This document shows, piece after piece, positions 19,562 through 28,535 of a stretch of DNA of 64,000 nt. The notes under the pieces were generated by a model. It searched no databases, had not been told where the DNA came from, and was given only the letters and a program-made list of their open reading frames with translations. The number at the start of each line of letters is the position of its first letter. Within the stretch, counting starts at the first letter, position 1. This stretch comes from Hyphomicrobiales bacterium (GTDB taxonomy: Bacteria > Pseudomonadota > Alphaproteobacteria > Rhizobiales > Rhizobiaceae): positions 1-64,000 of the forward strand of contig UCEZ01000030.1 in NCBI GenBank assembly GCA_900471525.1, in the 5' to 3' direction. The translations under genes and the position numbers were made by a program.

Positions 19562-20871
19562 GCCGCATGCTTGCCCGGCTGGCATTGTCCAGCTATCGCT
19601 GGATCGGCACAGCGATCTATCCGCTTGTCTGGTCCTATCTGGCTGCCCGCGCCGCCAAAGGCAAGGAAGACAGCGGTCGCCGCCAGGAGCGCTACGGTCA
19701 CGCCAGCGCGCCGCGCCCGCAGGGGCCGTTGGTCTGGTTTCATGCCGCAAGCGTTGGCGAAACCACGGCCGTCATCCCGCTGATCAAGGAAGTTTCGCGC
19801 CGCGGCATCGCCGTCGTGTTGACCACCGGAACGACGACGTCGGCACGCGTTGCCGCGGAACGGCTGGGGCCTGGCATCATCCATCAATATGTGCCGCTCG
19901 ATTTCAAGCCGGCTGTCAGCCGCTTCCTCGACTATTGGGAGCCGGATCTCGCGATCATCGCGGAGTCGGAGATATGGCCGATGACCATGGTGGAGCTCGG
20001 GCAGCGCCATATTCCCCAGGTTCTGGTCAATGGCCGCCTGTCGGACCGCACCTTCGGTCGCTGGAAGAAGCGCCTCTGGCTCGCCGATGCGTTGTTTGAG
20101 AACCTGGCACTGGTCATCGCCCAGTCTGAACTCGATGCCGACCGCTTCCGCACGCTTGGTGCGCTGCCGGTCATGGTGTCCGGCAATCTGAAGGTCGATA
20201 CCGATGCGCCGCCGCATGACGGTCATGTCCTGAGGCACTATCGCCAGCAAATCCGGGACCGCAAGACCTGGGCTGCTATCTCGACCTTCGAGGGTGAGGA
20301 AAATGCCGCCGGCATCGTCCATCGCGCCTTGAAGGAGCGCACCGGCCTGCTCACCATCATCGTGCCGCGCCATCCCGAACGCTGCGATGCGATCGAGGCG
20401 ATGCTTAATTCCAAGGGGCTGACGGTCGCGCGGCGCACCCGCAACGATCCGATCACGCCGGAAACGGACATTTTCCTTGGCGATACCATCGGCGAAATGG
20501 GCCTGTATCTTCGGCTGACCGAAGTGGCATTCGTCGGCCGCTCGCTGTTTGCTGAGGGCGGTCAGAACCCGCTGGAGCCGGCGATGCTCGGCTGCGCCAT
20601 CCTGTCGGGTGGTAATGTCCAGAACTTCCGCGACACTTACCAGATGCTCGCCAAGAACGGCAGCGCCAAGATCATTCGCGATGTCGAGATGCTGGCCAAG
20701 GGCGTCAACTATCTGCTCGTCAACGACGAGGTGCGTCGCAAGATGATCGACGCCGGACTGGAAACCGTGCATGAAATGCGCGGAGCACTGTCGGCGACGA
20801 TCAGGGGCCTGGAGCCCTACATCAATCCGCTGACGGTAAAGGCGCGGCTGCAGCCGCGCAGCGACAGCTGA
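19558..20871 (+). CDS. waaA: 3-deoxy-D-manno-octulosonic-acid (Kdo) transferase
   Basis: Transfers Kdo from CMP-Kdo to lipid IVA on the cytoplasmic face of the inner membrane. 437 residues, family length. An N-terminal membrane anchor (IGTAIYPLVWSYLAA) precedes the acceptor domain with catalytic Glu68 in HAASVGETTAV; the donor domain shows VPRHPERCDAIEAML and AFVGRSLFAEGGQNPLEPA, the conserved CMP-Kdo binding region. Start supported by GGGGGAGG. It belongs with cysQ-like, DUF4170 and lpxK genes in one lipid A/Kdo neighbourhood, which here is split by a HAD gene and a flagellin gene. Confidence 0.97.
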   Translation: MSRMLARLALSSYRWIGTAIYPLVWSYLAARAAKGKEDSGRRQERYGHASAPRPQGPLVWFHAASVGETTAVIPLIKEVSRRGIAVVLTTGTTTSARVAAERLGPGIIHQYVPLDFKPAVSRFLDYWEPDLAIIAESEIWPMTMVELGQRHIPQVLVNGRLSDRTFGRWKKRLWLADALFENLALVIAQSELDADRFRTLGALPVMVSGNLKVDTDAPPHDGHVLRHYRQQIRDRKTWAAISTFEGEENAAGIVHRALKERTGLLTIIVPRHPERCDAIEAMLNSKGLTVARRTRNDPITPETDIFLGDTIGEMGLYLRLTEVAFVGRSLFAEGGQNPLEPAMLGCAILSGGNVQNFRDTYQMLAKNGSAKIIRDVEMLAKGVNYLLVNDEVRRKMIDAGLETVHEMRGALSATIRGLEPYINPLTVKARLQPRSDS

Positions 20872-20899
20872 TCTTTTTCCATCTCCGGCGGGATGCCCG

Positions 20900-21607
20900 A
20901 TGATAACAGACAAGACCATAACCGGTATTCTCTTCGACAAGGACGGGACGTTGCTCGACTATGTGAAGAGTTGGGTTCCGGTGAACTATGAAGTTGCCAG
21001 CATCGCCGCCGATGGTGACGAGGAGCTTGCCCGGCGTCTTCTCGTCGCGGGCGGCATGGATCCCGATACCGGCCATGTGACGCCAGATAGCCTGCTGGCT
21101 GCGGGAAATACAGTCGAGATCGCCACCGGTATGGTCGCCGCCGGTGCCCCCTATACAGTCGAGGCGCTGACGGAAAAGCTCGATGGCCTGTTTTCCAATT
21201 CGGCGGAATATGCCGTGCCTGTCACCGATCTCGCCACGTTCTTCGCGGGCCTGCACGCCAAGGGCTACTGGCTTGGTGTCGCCTCCAGCGACAACGAACG
21301 CTCGATCCGCGAAACCGCCAAACGCTTCGGCTTCGATGGCTACCTGCATTATGTCGCCGGTTATGACAGCGGCTTCGGCACCAAGCCGCAGCCGGGCATG
21401 GTGCATGGCTTCTGCGCCGCGACGGGATTGGAACCCCATCAGGTCGCCGTTGTCGGCGACAACAACCACGATCTCCACATGGGCCGCAATGCAGGCGTCG
21501 GAATGACCGTTGCGGTGCTGACCGGCACCGGCTCGCCGCAATCGCTGGCGGCGGCATCGGATCACTGCCTCAACGACATCACGGAACTCGAGGCTGTGCT
21601 GGTCTAG
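20900..21607 (+). CDS. HAD hydrolase, phosphoglycolate-phosphatase-like
   Basis: 235 residues. Motif I FDKDGTLLDY (nucleophile Asp within the first 20 residues), motif II VASSDNERS, motif III Lys in GTKPQPGMV, motif IV VVGDNNHDLHMG. The helical cap between motifs I and II matches the Gph type. Substrate not determinable. Located 28 bases after waaA and therefore possibly cotranscribed, though it has no obvious role in lipid A synthesis. Confidence 0.88.
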   Translation: MITDKTITGILFDKDGTLLDYVKSWVPVNYEVASIAADGDEELARRLLVAGGMDPDTGHVTPDSLLAAGNTVEIATGMVAAGAPYTVEALTEKLDGLFSNSAEYAVPVTDLATFFAGLHAKGYWLGVASSDNERSIRETAKRFGFDGYLHYVAGYDSGFGTKPQPGMVHGFCAATGLEPHQVAVVGDNNHDLHMGRNAGVGMTVAVLTGTGSPQSLAAASDHCLNDITELEAVLV

Positions 21608-21627
21608 CGCGTTCTCGAACCGCTTGT

Positions 21628-22722
21628 TTACTGGAACAATTGCAACAGCAAGGACGGCGAGTTGTTGGCGATATTCAGCGCCTGCACGGCCAGTTGCACC
21701 TGCGACTGGATGGCCTTCAGCTTGGTCGAGGCATCGCTCATGTCGGCATCCACCAGACGGCCGACGCCCTTCTGGATCGTCGCGGTCAAGGTCCTGTTGT
21801 AGTCGGTCTGCATGTCGATGCGCATGCTGAGCGATCCAAGCGTCGCGGCCCGGTCGGTCAGCGTCGTGTGGATATCGTCGTAGCGGGTGAGAAGCAGATC
21901 GGTGGCATAGCCGACCAGATCGTCGGGTACTTCCCCCATATGCGAGGCGCTGAACATGTCGTCGGTCTGCGCGCCATTGGCAAAGGCGATCTGGGTGCGG
22001 CCGTTGAAGGCCGGCAGCCATGCCGTGGTCTTGGCGGGATCCTGGTGCGTCACCCCGCCCGTCATGCCGTCGGCTTGCGGAGTGTCGACAAGGCCATTCT
22101 GCGCGGTGATGGTACCGTCGTCGTTCTTGTAATTGGCCGGGCCGAAGACGTTGAGGTTGCTGTCGCCATAGATATTGATGATGCCGACACGGCCCTTGGC
22201 GTAGCTCGAAACGATGCCGCCGAAGACGATGTTCGCGTCCGGAGCGCTCATTTCGATATATTTCAGCGTCTTGCCGTTGCCGTCGACATAGCTCTTTTCC
22301 GTGTAATTCAGTTCACCCGGCGCCAGGAGGTTGCGGCCGTTGAACGACGCGGATTCCGTGGTCGAGAGAAACTGTTTTTCCAGCTCGTAGATTTCCGAGC
22401 TGATCTTGTAGCGATCGATCCCCGGTTCCTTCATAGCCACAATCTTGGCTTTGATTTCGGACGTGATGTCGACAAGATCCTCCATCGCTTGGTAGGAAAC
22501 ATCGACGAGAGCGGCGCCCAGCTCCAATGCGTCGATGACGGTGCTGGTCGCCTTGGTGGTGTTGCGCATGTCGGTTGCGATCGACCAGTAGGCGGCATTG
22601 TCGGCCGCTTCCGATATCCGCATGCCCGTCGTGACAACGTTCTGCATCTTGTCGTGCGTGCTGTCGTTGTGGCGCAAAATCGCCAAAGCGGCGGTGGCTG
22701 CCGAGTTGAAACTTATATTCAT
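21628..22722 (-). CDS. Flagellin, isolated copy
   Basis: 364 residues with both terminal flagellin domains. N-terminal: SAATAALAILRHNDSTHDKMQ, GMRISEAADNAAYWSIATDMR, a close match to the rhizobial flagellin D0/D1 helices. C-terminal: LGSLSMRIDMQTDYNRTLTATI and VQLAVQALNIANNSPSLLLQLF. The middle, about residues 150-250, is unlike the common FlaA variable region. It lies alone on the opposite strand between a HAD gene and lpxK, far from any flagellar cluster in this window. Diverges from lpxK across 323 bases that must hold its promoter. It may be an accessory filament subunit; expression is unknown. Confidence 0.9.
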   Translation of the reverse strand: MNISFNSAATAALAILRHNDSTHDKMQNVVTTGMRISEAADNAAYWSIATDMRNTTKATSTVIDALELGAALVDVSYQAMEDLVDITSEIKAKIVAMKEPGIDRYKISSEIYELEKQFLSTTESASFNGRNLLAPGELNYTEKSYVDGNGKTLKYIEMSAPDANIVFGGIVSSYAKGRVGIINIYGDSNLNVFGPANYKNDDGTITAQNGLVDTPQADGMTGGVTHQDPAKTTAWLPAFNGRTQIAFANGAQTDDMFSASHMGEVPDDLVGYATDLLLTRYDDIHTTLTDRAATLGSLSMRIDMQTDYNRTLTATIQKGVGRLVDADMSDASTKLKAIQSQVQLAVQALNIANNSPSLLLQLFQ

Positions 22723-23045
22723 TTTAAGATCCGCTACGAAAAACAGGAAAACGGAAGTTACCGAATGTGGTTAATTCAGAGTGCCGCAGACTGGTTAACA
22801 CCCGGTATATCGAGCCGGTTGGCACGCGAGCCGGGACGGCGTTTTCAAGCGCGGCGTGAATGGTCGATTGTGTCCGCCGATGCGCGCAAGGCTTGCAATT
22901 CCCGGCAATCTGCCGTTTTGTGTCGCCGATTGAGACGGCTTTTTCCTGCGGAAAAAAATGTTTTGGAATCGACAAAAATTTTGCCGCGCAGAATATTGCG
23001 AAAACCGGGAACAACCGGCCGGCGCTGGGAGGCCTGGAAGGACTG
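22723..23045. other. Intergenic gap between flagellin and lpxK
   Basis: 323 bases between two divergent genes, with AT-richer patches (around 22940-23000, several A runs). It must hold the flagellin promoter and perhaps one for lpxK. GGAAGGAC stands just before the lpxK ATG at 23046. Two GGTTAA-type words occur near 22768 and 22790, but I cannot assign a regulator. No RNA gene or repeat seen. Confidence 0.5.
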
Positions 23046-24083
23046 ATGGTTTCTGATGCACCACCGTTCTGGTGGACCAAAGCGGATTGGCGCGCCTACG
23101 GCCTCTGGCCTTTCTCCTGGATTTACGGACGCATTTCCGGCTCGCGCATGGACCACGCGCGGCGCGTCTCCGTGCCGGTTCCGGTGATCTGCGTCGGCAA
23201 CTTCACCGTCGGCGGCGCCGGAAAGACGCCGACGGCGATTGCACTTGCCCGCGCCGCCCGGCGGCGTGGACTGAAGCCGGGCTTCCTCAGCCGCGGTTAT
23301 GGCGGCTCTCTCGATGTCACCACTGTTGTCGATCCCGCCCATCACCGCGCGCGCGATGTCGGCGACGAGCCGCTGCTTCTGGCACGCGAAGGCCTGGCGG
23401 TGGTTTGCCGCCGGCGGGTCGAAGGTGCCCGCAGGCTGGTGGCAGAGGGAGCCGACCTCATCATCATGGATGACGGTTTTCAGAGCGCCCGGCTGACATT
23501 CGATTTTTCCCTGCTGGTGATCGACAGCCGCCGCGGCATCGGCAACGGTTTCCTCATACCGTCCGGCCCGGTGCGCGCGCCGGTGCGCCAGCAGATCAGC
23601 CACGCATCGGCCCTGTTGAAGATCGGCAACGGCGACCGTGCCGACGCCCTGATCCGGCGCGCGGCCCGTGCCGGCAAGCAGATCTACCAGGCCAATGTCG
23701 AGCATCTCGACGATGGCGGGCTGAAGGATGTGCCGGTTCTGGCCTGGGCGGGTATCGCTGATCCGGAGAAGTTTTTCCGCACGGTCCGGGAAACGGGCGC
23801 GGTGCTCGCCGAGAGCCGCAGTTTTCCCGATCACCACCATTTTTCCGAGGACGAGATCGCCGATCTCATCGATCACGCTGCCGCCAAGGGCTACCAGCTG
23901 GTGACCACCGCCAAGGATCTGGTGCGGCTGGAACCCGAACATGGTCGCGCTGGCGAACTGATGCGAAAGAGCAGGGTGATCGAGGTGGAGGTCCGCTTTG
24001 ACGATCCCGGCTCACCTGGCAAAATCATCGACGCGGCGCTCAAGGCGGCGCGAACGCGCAACCTGCGCAAATCGCAGGATTAG
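23046..24083 (+). CDS. lpxK: Tetraacyldisaccharide 4'-kinase LpxK
   Basis: Phosphorylates the 4' position of the lipid A disaccharide to give lipid IVA. 345 residues; N-terminal membrane-associated part ([23 protein letters not shown]), P-loop [13 protein letters not shown] at 51-63, then [18 protein letters not shown] and the DDGFQS motif typical of LpxK. Start by the ATG at 23046, preceded by GGAAGGAC. It works directly before WaaA in the pathway, and in other rhizobia the two genes are expected nearly adjacent; here they are separated by 2.2 kb. Confidence 0.97.
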   Translation: MVSDAPPFWWTKADWRAYGLWPFSWIYGRISGSRMDHARRVSVPVPVICVGNFTVGGAGKTPTAIALARAARRRGLKPGFLSRGYGGSLDVTTVVDPAHHRARDVGDEPLLLAREGLAVVCRRRVEGARRLVAEGADLIIMDDGFQSARLTFDFSLLVIDSRRGIGNGFLIPSGPVRAPVRQQISHASALLKIGNGDRADALIRRAARAGKQIYQANVEHLDDGGLKDVPVLAWAGIADPEKFFRTVRETGAVLAESRSFPDHHHFSEDEIADLIDHAAAKGYQLVTTAKDLVRLEPEHGRAGELMRKSRVIEVEVRFDDPGSPGKIIDAALKAARTRNLRKSQD

Positions 24084-24120
24084 CATGGCGGCATACGTCG
24101 CGGCCGAAATCGAATTGATG

Positions 24121-24351
24121 CTAGGATTTCTGGTTCGGCAGGATTCCGGCGCGTTTGTCCGCCTCATAGGACGCTTCCGCGTCGGCATAGGGCTCCTGAC
24201 GGGCGACGCTCCAGTAGCGCAGTTCATCGACGGGGATAGTGGCGCCGGTGACCGCGCAGATGACATGCGATCCGGGCAGCACAATCTGGAAATCGCCATC
24301 GAGATAGCGAATCTTGGCTTCCCTGTTGCCGCTGCCTTCAAACCTGTTCAT
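24121..24351 (-). CDS. DUF2093 family protein
   Basis: 76 residues: MNRFEGSGNREAKIRYLDGDFQIVLPGSHVICAVTG then IPVDELRYWSVARQEPYADAEAS. I recognise DUF2093, a small alphaproteobacterial family with the block IPLDELRYWS; function unknown. The ATG at 24351 has GAAGGACG immediately before it, better than the earlier in-frame starts at 24369-24450. It converges with lpxK and lies downstream of mutL on the same strand. Confidence 0.88.
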   Translation of the reverse strand: MNRFEGSGNREAKIRYLDGDFQIVLPGSHVICAVTGATIPVDELRYWSVARQEPYADAEASYEADKRAGILPNQKS

Positions 24352-24522
24352 CGTCCTTCGACCCCGCATCATTTCGCCCGCCTTTCGGAAGCGCAGTCTC
24401 GACATGCACCCAAAGGGACACAGTCGAGACATCAGGCGATCCGTATCCAAGCATCATCTGTTGAAATGAATGCTCTAGCGCGACACCGCCCGGATTTCCA
24501 GCGCAATTGATAGAGCAAATCA

Positions 24523-26322
24523 TCAACTGCGGCCGAACAATCGCTCGATATCGGAAAGCTTCAGCTCGATATAGGTTGGCCGTCCGTGGTTGCACTGGCC
24601 GGAGCCGGGCGTCGCTTCCATCTGCCTGAGCAGTGCATTCATTTCCTCCGGCCGCAATCGCCGGCCGGAACGAACCGATCCGTGGCAGGCCATGGTCGCG
24701 GCCAGATAATCGAGCCGGCTGGCAAGGCCATTGGCGGTGTCCCATTCGGCAAGTTCGTCGGCCAGTTGTCGCACAAGGCCTGCCGCATCCATTTCACCGA
24801 GCATCGACGGTGTTTCGCGAATGGCGATCGCGCCGGGACCGAAGCGTTCGATGCCAAGCCCCAGCCGCGAAAATTCAGCGGAATGGCTGATCAGCCGGTC
24901 GCAATCGTCTTCCGGCAGATCAACGATTTCCGGGATGAGCAATGCCTGTGCCGGGATCGGTCGCGCGTTCAGACCCTTGCGAAGCTCCTCGAACACCAGC
25001 CGCTCGTGGGCTGCGTGCTGGTCGACGATGACAAGACCATCCTCCGTCTGGGCGACGATATAGTTTTCGTGTAACTGCGCCCGCGCGGCACCCAGCGGAT
25101 GTGGTTTTTCCGGGGGCGGACTGAACACGACCTCGGGTTCGGCCATCGGCGCGCGGGCCGATGGCGTCGTCATTTCAGCAAAGGCTGCCTGTGGTCGCTC
25201 AGCAAATCCGCTTGGCGTCGATCCGAAATCCATCGGCCTGTAGGGCGAGGTGGCGGCTGTCCAGCCGCCATTCTGCCGCTGTGGTTCCGGTCGGAAGGCC
25301 CGCATCAGCCCGCTGGCACCCGTCGTCGAGGCCCGGTCTCCGTCCTGTGCCAACGCCTGCCGGATTGCGCCGATGATCAGCCCGCGCACCATGCCGGGGT
25401 CGCGAAAGCGCACGTCCGATTTCGCCGGATGCACGTTGACGTCAACCACATCCGGATCGACGGTGAGCGACAACACGGCCACCGGATAGCGGCCCTGTGG
25501 GATGGTTTCGGCATAGGCCGCTCTGAGTGCTGACCAGATAAGTTTGTCCTGCACCGGCCGACCGTTGACGAAGGCGTATTGTTGCAGCGAGTTGCCGCGG
25601 TTGAAGGTGGGCACCCCGGCAAAGCCGGTCAGCCGGGCACCTTCGCGCTCCGCATCGATCTCGATCGCATTGTCGCGAAAATCGCGGCCGAGCACCTGGG
25701 CGATGCGGGCCAGCCGGTCGTCGCCGGTAGAGGGAAATTCCAGCGTCGTCCGGTCGGATCCGGAAAGCACGAAGCGCACGCCCGGAAAGGCAATTGCCAT
25801 GCGCCGGACGACATCGGAGATGGCCGAGGCTTCCGCCCGTTCGGTTTTCATGAAATTGAGCCGTGCCGGTGTCGCGAAGAACAGATCGCGCACCTCGACC
25901 ACCGTGCCCTGGTTGACGGCTGCCGGCTTCACCGGTTGCAGCTTGCCACCGAAAACCCCGATCTCGGCGCCATGGCTGGCGCCGGCCGGGCGGCTGGTGA
26001 TCGTCAGCCGCGCAACCGAACCGATCGAGGGCAGGGCTTCGCCGCGAAAACCGAGCGTCCTGATATCGAGGAGATTGTCATCGAGCTTCGAGGTGCAATG
26101 GCGGCGCACCGCCAGCTCAAGGTCGTCCGGTCCCATGCCGGAACCGTTGTCAATGACCCTGAGCAGCGTCTTGCCGCCGCCAGCCGTGGCGATCTCGATA
26201 CGGGTAGCGCCGGCGTCCAGCGCATTCTCGATCAGTTCCTTGGCGGCGCTCGCTGGCCGTTCGATGACTTCGCCGGCAGCGATCTGGTTGATGAGGGTCT
26301 CGGAGAGCTGTTTGATGGCCAT
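24523..26322 (-). CDS. mutL: DNA mismatch repair protein MutL
   Basis: 599 residues. GHKL ATPase domain: [30 protein letters not shown] (catalytic Glu32, Asn33), [15 protein letters not shown]. The C-terminal dimerisation domain retains the latent endonuclease motif [13 protein letters not shown], matching DQHA(X)2E(X)4E, and the ACHGSVR motif. MutL of this kind nicks DNA itself and does not need MutH, which fits alphaproteobacteria. The linker (about 330-400) is Pro/Ala-rich as usual. Confidence 0.98.
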   Translation of the reverse strand: MAIKQLSETLINQIAAGEVIERPASAAKELIENALDAGATRIEIATAGGGKTLLRVIDNGSGMGPDDLELAVRRHCTSKLDDNLLDIRTLGFRGEALPSIGSVARLTITSRPAGASHGAEIGVFGGKLQPVKPAAVNQGTVVEVRDLFFATPARLNFMKTERAEASAISDVVRRMAIAFPGVRFVLSGSDRTTLEFPSTGDDRLARIAQVLGRDFRDNAIEIDAEREGARLTGFAGVPTFNRGNSLQQYAFVNGRPVQDKLIWSALRAAYAETIPQGRYPVAVLSLTVDPDVVDVNVHPAKSDVRFRDPGMVRGLIIGAIRQALAQDGDRASTTGASGLMRAFRPEPQRQNGGWTAATSPYRPMDFGSTPSGFAERPQAAFAEMTTPSARAPMAEPEVVFSPPPEKPHPLGAARAQLHENYIVAQTEDGLVIVDQHAAHERLVFEELRKGLNARPIPAQALLIPEIVDLPEDDCDRLISHSAEFSRLGLGIERFGPGAIAIRETPSMLGEMDAAGLVRQLADELAEWDTANGLASRLDYLAATMACHGSVRSGRRLRPEEMNALLRQMEATPGSGQCNHGRPTYIELKLSDIERLFGRS

Positions 26323-26601
26323 GGCCTATTGTCCGGGATTCGCAGCCGCATGAAAAGTGTTTCGCACCGTCTATCCCCGGCCGCGACGAGGTGAGGTGCC
26401 TGACAAAGTCGTCTGAGTTTAATCAGGCCTTAATACAAAGCTGCGACCTTCGCCAAGAACCTGAATGAACACGGGTTTTGTCATTTGGAGCCCGAGGCGC
26501 AGCTGTCCGCCCGGGAGTTGAACCCCAAATACGGCCTCCCAGGCGCGTCCGTCAGCATGTCCCGGAAAAAGAAGCCGCCAAGGTTATATGAGGGCTATGC
26601 A

Positions 26602-28338
26602 ATGAATGATGTAGCGTCTTTCGGCGCGAACATCCAGAAAACCGTGCTCGAAGCGACGTCTGACGCGCTCGGCTTGGCCATTCTTGTCTGCGACAAGAAT
26701 GACGAGATTGTTTTTGCTAGCCGTCCCATTCTCCAGTTCTATCCCATTCCGGCGCAATTCCTGGAAACCGGAACGCGGCTCAAGGATTTCCTTGGTGCTA
26801 TCTTCGATTCCGGCGTTCGCAGCGGCACGGCGCCTGAATCGAGCCGTCGCCATGCCAATCGCGACGAATGGATTTCCGAACAACTCTCGCATCACTGGCG
26901 CGAGCGCTTCGACGTCGTCGAGCGCATCGGCCGCCATCGCTGGATCAACGTGCGCAAGCGCCGGCTGTCGAGCGGCCTCGGCATCGTCGCGATCAGCGAC
27001 GTCTCCGAGCAGAAAAAGCGCGAAGAGCAGATGCAGCTTGACATGGAACGGGTCGAGTTGACCGAGGGCATCCTCGACGGCCTGCCCAATCCGATCTGCG
27101 TCAAGGATCGCAGCCTCAACTACATCGCGGTCAACAAGGCATTCTGCGCCATCCACGGCATGACGGCAGACGCCATTCTCGGGCGCTCCGTGTGGGATCT
27201 GCTGGAGCCGGAACTGGCCGAGAAATTCGAACGCTCCGACCGTGCGACACTGGAGACCGGAGAGATCCATTGCCTGCCGGAACAGCTCGTCCAGTCGGAC
27301 GGCGAGGATCTTTGGGTCGTCACCCGCAAATTTCGTGTCGGCGCTCCCGGCAAATATCTGCTGGTCACCTGCATGAACGATGTGACCGATCTCGTGGTCG
27401 GCTATGATGGACTTGACGAGCTCTCGCCCGGCCGGTCGCCTTTGGAAATCAAGGACTACGGCGTTTTTGCCCCGGCGCAGAATTGTTACGATCCGTTCCG
27501 CTCGATCGATATGCAGCATCTGGTTGAAGCGGGTGCGATCATCGACCCGGATTCGAAGGGCAAGCAGCGAATCCTACTGATGACCGGTGCGACGGCTCTT
27601 GAGGTGAACCTGGTACCGCAGTTGCGCCGGTGGGGTTTCGATGCCTGTGCGGTCAGAAGCACGGCCGAACTTACGGCCTTCAAGGACGCGTGCACCGCCC
27701 GCGGTATCGACATCGACGCGCTTTTGATTGATGGCACGATGGCAGATGCGCTGACAATCGTCGCCAACTGGACGACATCGCCGTCACTGGTCCTCGCCAA
27801 GGACTGGAAGGCTGTCGAATTGCGCGCCAGCATCCTTGCGCTATGCGAAGACGGGATCGGCGCATTGCCTTCGGCCGATGCCGATGGCCCTGCGGACTGG
27901 GACATCATCGTTCCGGACCTGAATATGACCGGCAGGCCCACGCCGGAAGTCGAGGTGGTGGTCGCCGAAGACAACGAAATCAATCAGTTCGTCTTCGCAC
28001 AGATCCTCGAAGGCCTTGGCATATCCTACCGCATCGCTGCCAATGGCGAGGAAGCTGTCAAGCTCTGGCAGCAGTATCGGCCGAACCTCGTGCTGATGGA
28101 TGTCTCGATGCCCGTAATGAACGGTTTCGACGCAACGCGGGCAATTCGCGCGCTTGAAAAAACGGCAAGCTTCCAGACCCCGATCATCGCCGTCACCGCG
28201 TTGGCACTCGACATCGATATCGAGCAAGGCAAGCTGGCCGGCATGGACGATCACATCACCAAGCCGATCAGCCCGGACATGATCGAAGCCGTCTATCGCA
28301 AGTTCGTCAGCACCAAAATCGAGCGCATGGCAGGCTGA
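26602..28338 (+). CDS. PAS-PAS-receiver-receiver signalling protein lacking a kinase domain
   Basis: 578 residues. Two PAS-like segments: about 15-130 (SDALGLAILVCDKNDEIVFAS) and about 155-280 (ILDGLPNPICVKDRSLNYIAVNKAFC, GRSVWDLLEPEL). A degenerate receiver-like part follows (about 350-440, RILLMTGATALEVNLVPQL). The C-terminal receiver is complete: VVVAEDNEINQFVF, phosphoacceptor Asp500 in LVLMDVSMPVMNG, and Lys in ITKPISPD. No HisKA, HATPase, HPt or output domain is seen, so it may act as a sensory scaffold or phosphate sink. The ATG at 26602 has GAGGG upstream; earlier in-frame starts lack one. Confidence 0.85.
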   Translation: MNDVASFGANIQKTVLEATSDALGLAILVCDKNDEIVFASRPILQFYPIPAQFLETGTRLKDFLGAIFDSGVRSGTAPESSRRHANRDEWISEQLSHHWRERFDVVERIGRHRWINVRKRRLSSGLGIVAISDVSEQKKREEQMQLDMERVELTEGILDGLPNPICVKDRSLNYIAVNKAFCAIHGMTADAILGRSVWDLLEPELAEKFERSDRATLETGEIHCLPEQLVQSDGEDLWVVTRKFRVGAPGKYLLVTCMNDVTDLVVGYDGLDELSPGRSPLEIKDYGVFAPAQNCYDPFRSIDMQHLVEAGAIIDPDSKGKQRILLMTGATALEVNLVPQLRRWGFDACAVRSTAELTAFKDACTARGIDIDALLIDGTMADALTIVANWTTSPSLVLAKDWKAVELRASILALCEDGIGALPSADADGPADWDIIVPDLNMTGRPTPEVEVVVAEDNEINQFVFAQILEGLGISYRIAANGEEAVKLWQQYRPNLVLMDVSMPVMNGFDATRAIRALEKTASFQTPIIAVTALALDIDIEQGKLAGMDDHITKPISPDMIEAVYRKFVSTKIERMAG

Positions 28339-28415
28339 CATCCTCTATCCGAATTGCCGGGGAATATCCGGAAAAGGGAAGGAAAAAGCGGGGACTTCAC
28401 CGATCTCCATGTCAA

Positions 28416-28433
28416 CTCCCCAGAATTGGGGAG
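28416..28433. repeat. Short perfect palindrome upstream of GGDEF-EAL gene
   Basis: CTCCCCA, four bases, TGGGGAG: 7-bp arms, in the 197-base gap between the PAS/receiver gene and the GGDEF-EAL gene, about 100 bases before the latter's ATG. Could be an operator or a small hairpin. No T-run follows, so it is not an intrinsic terminator. Confidence 0.5.
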
Positions 28434-28535
28434 GAGTATGCTGGAAGTGGGGGCGGGATGCTTTCGAAATCTTAACCCTCGATGCTCATCGTCTGTTCCT
28501 GACACTGCCTTGAATCCAATCCCGGGAATGCGTTT

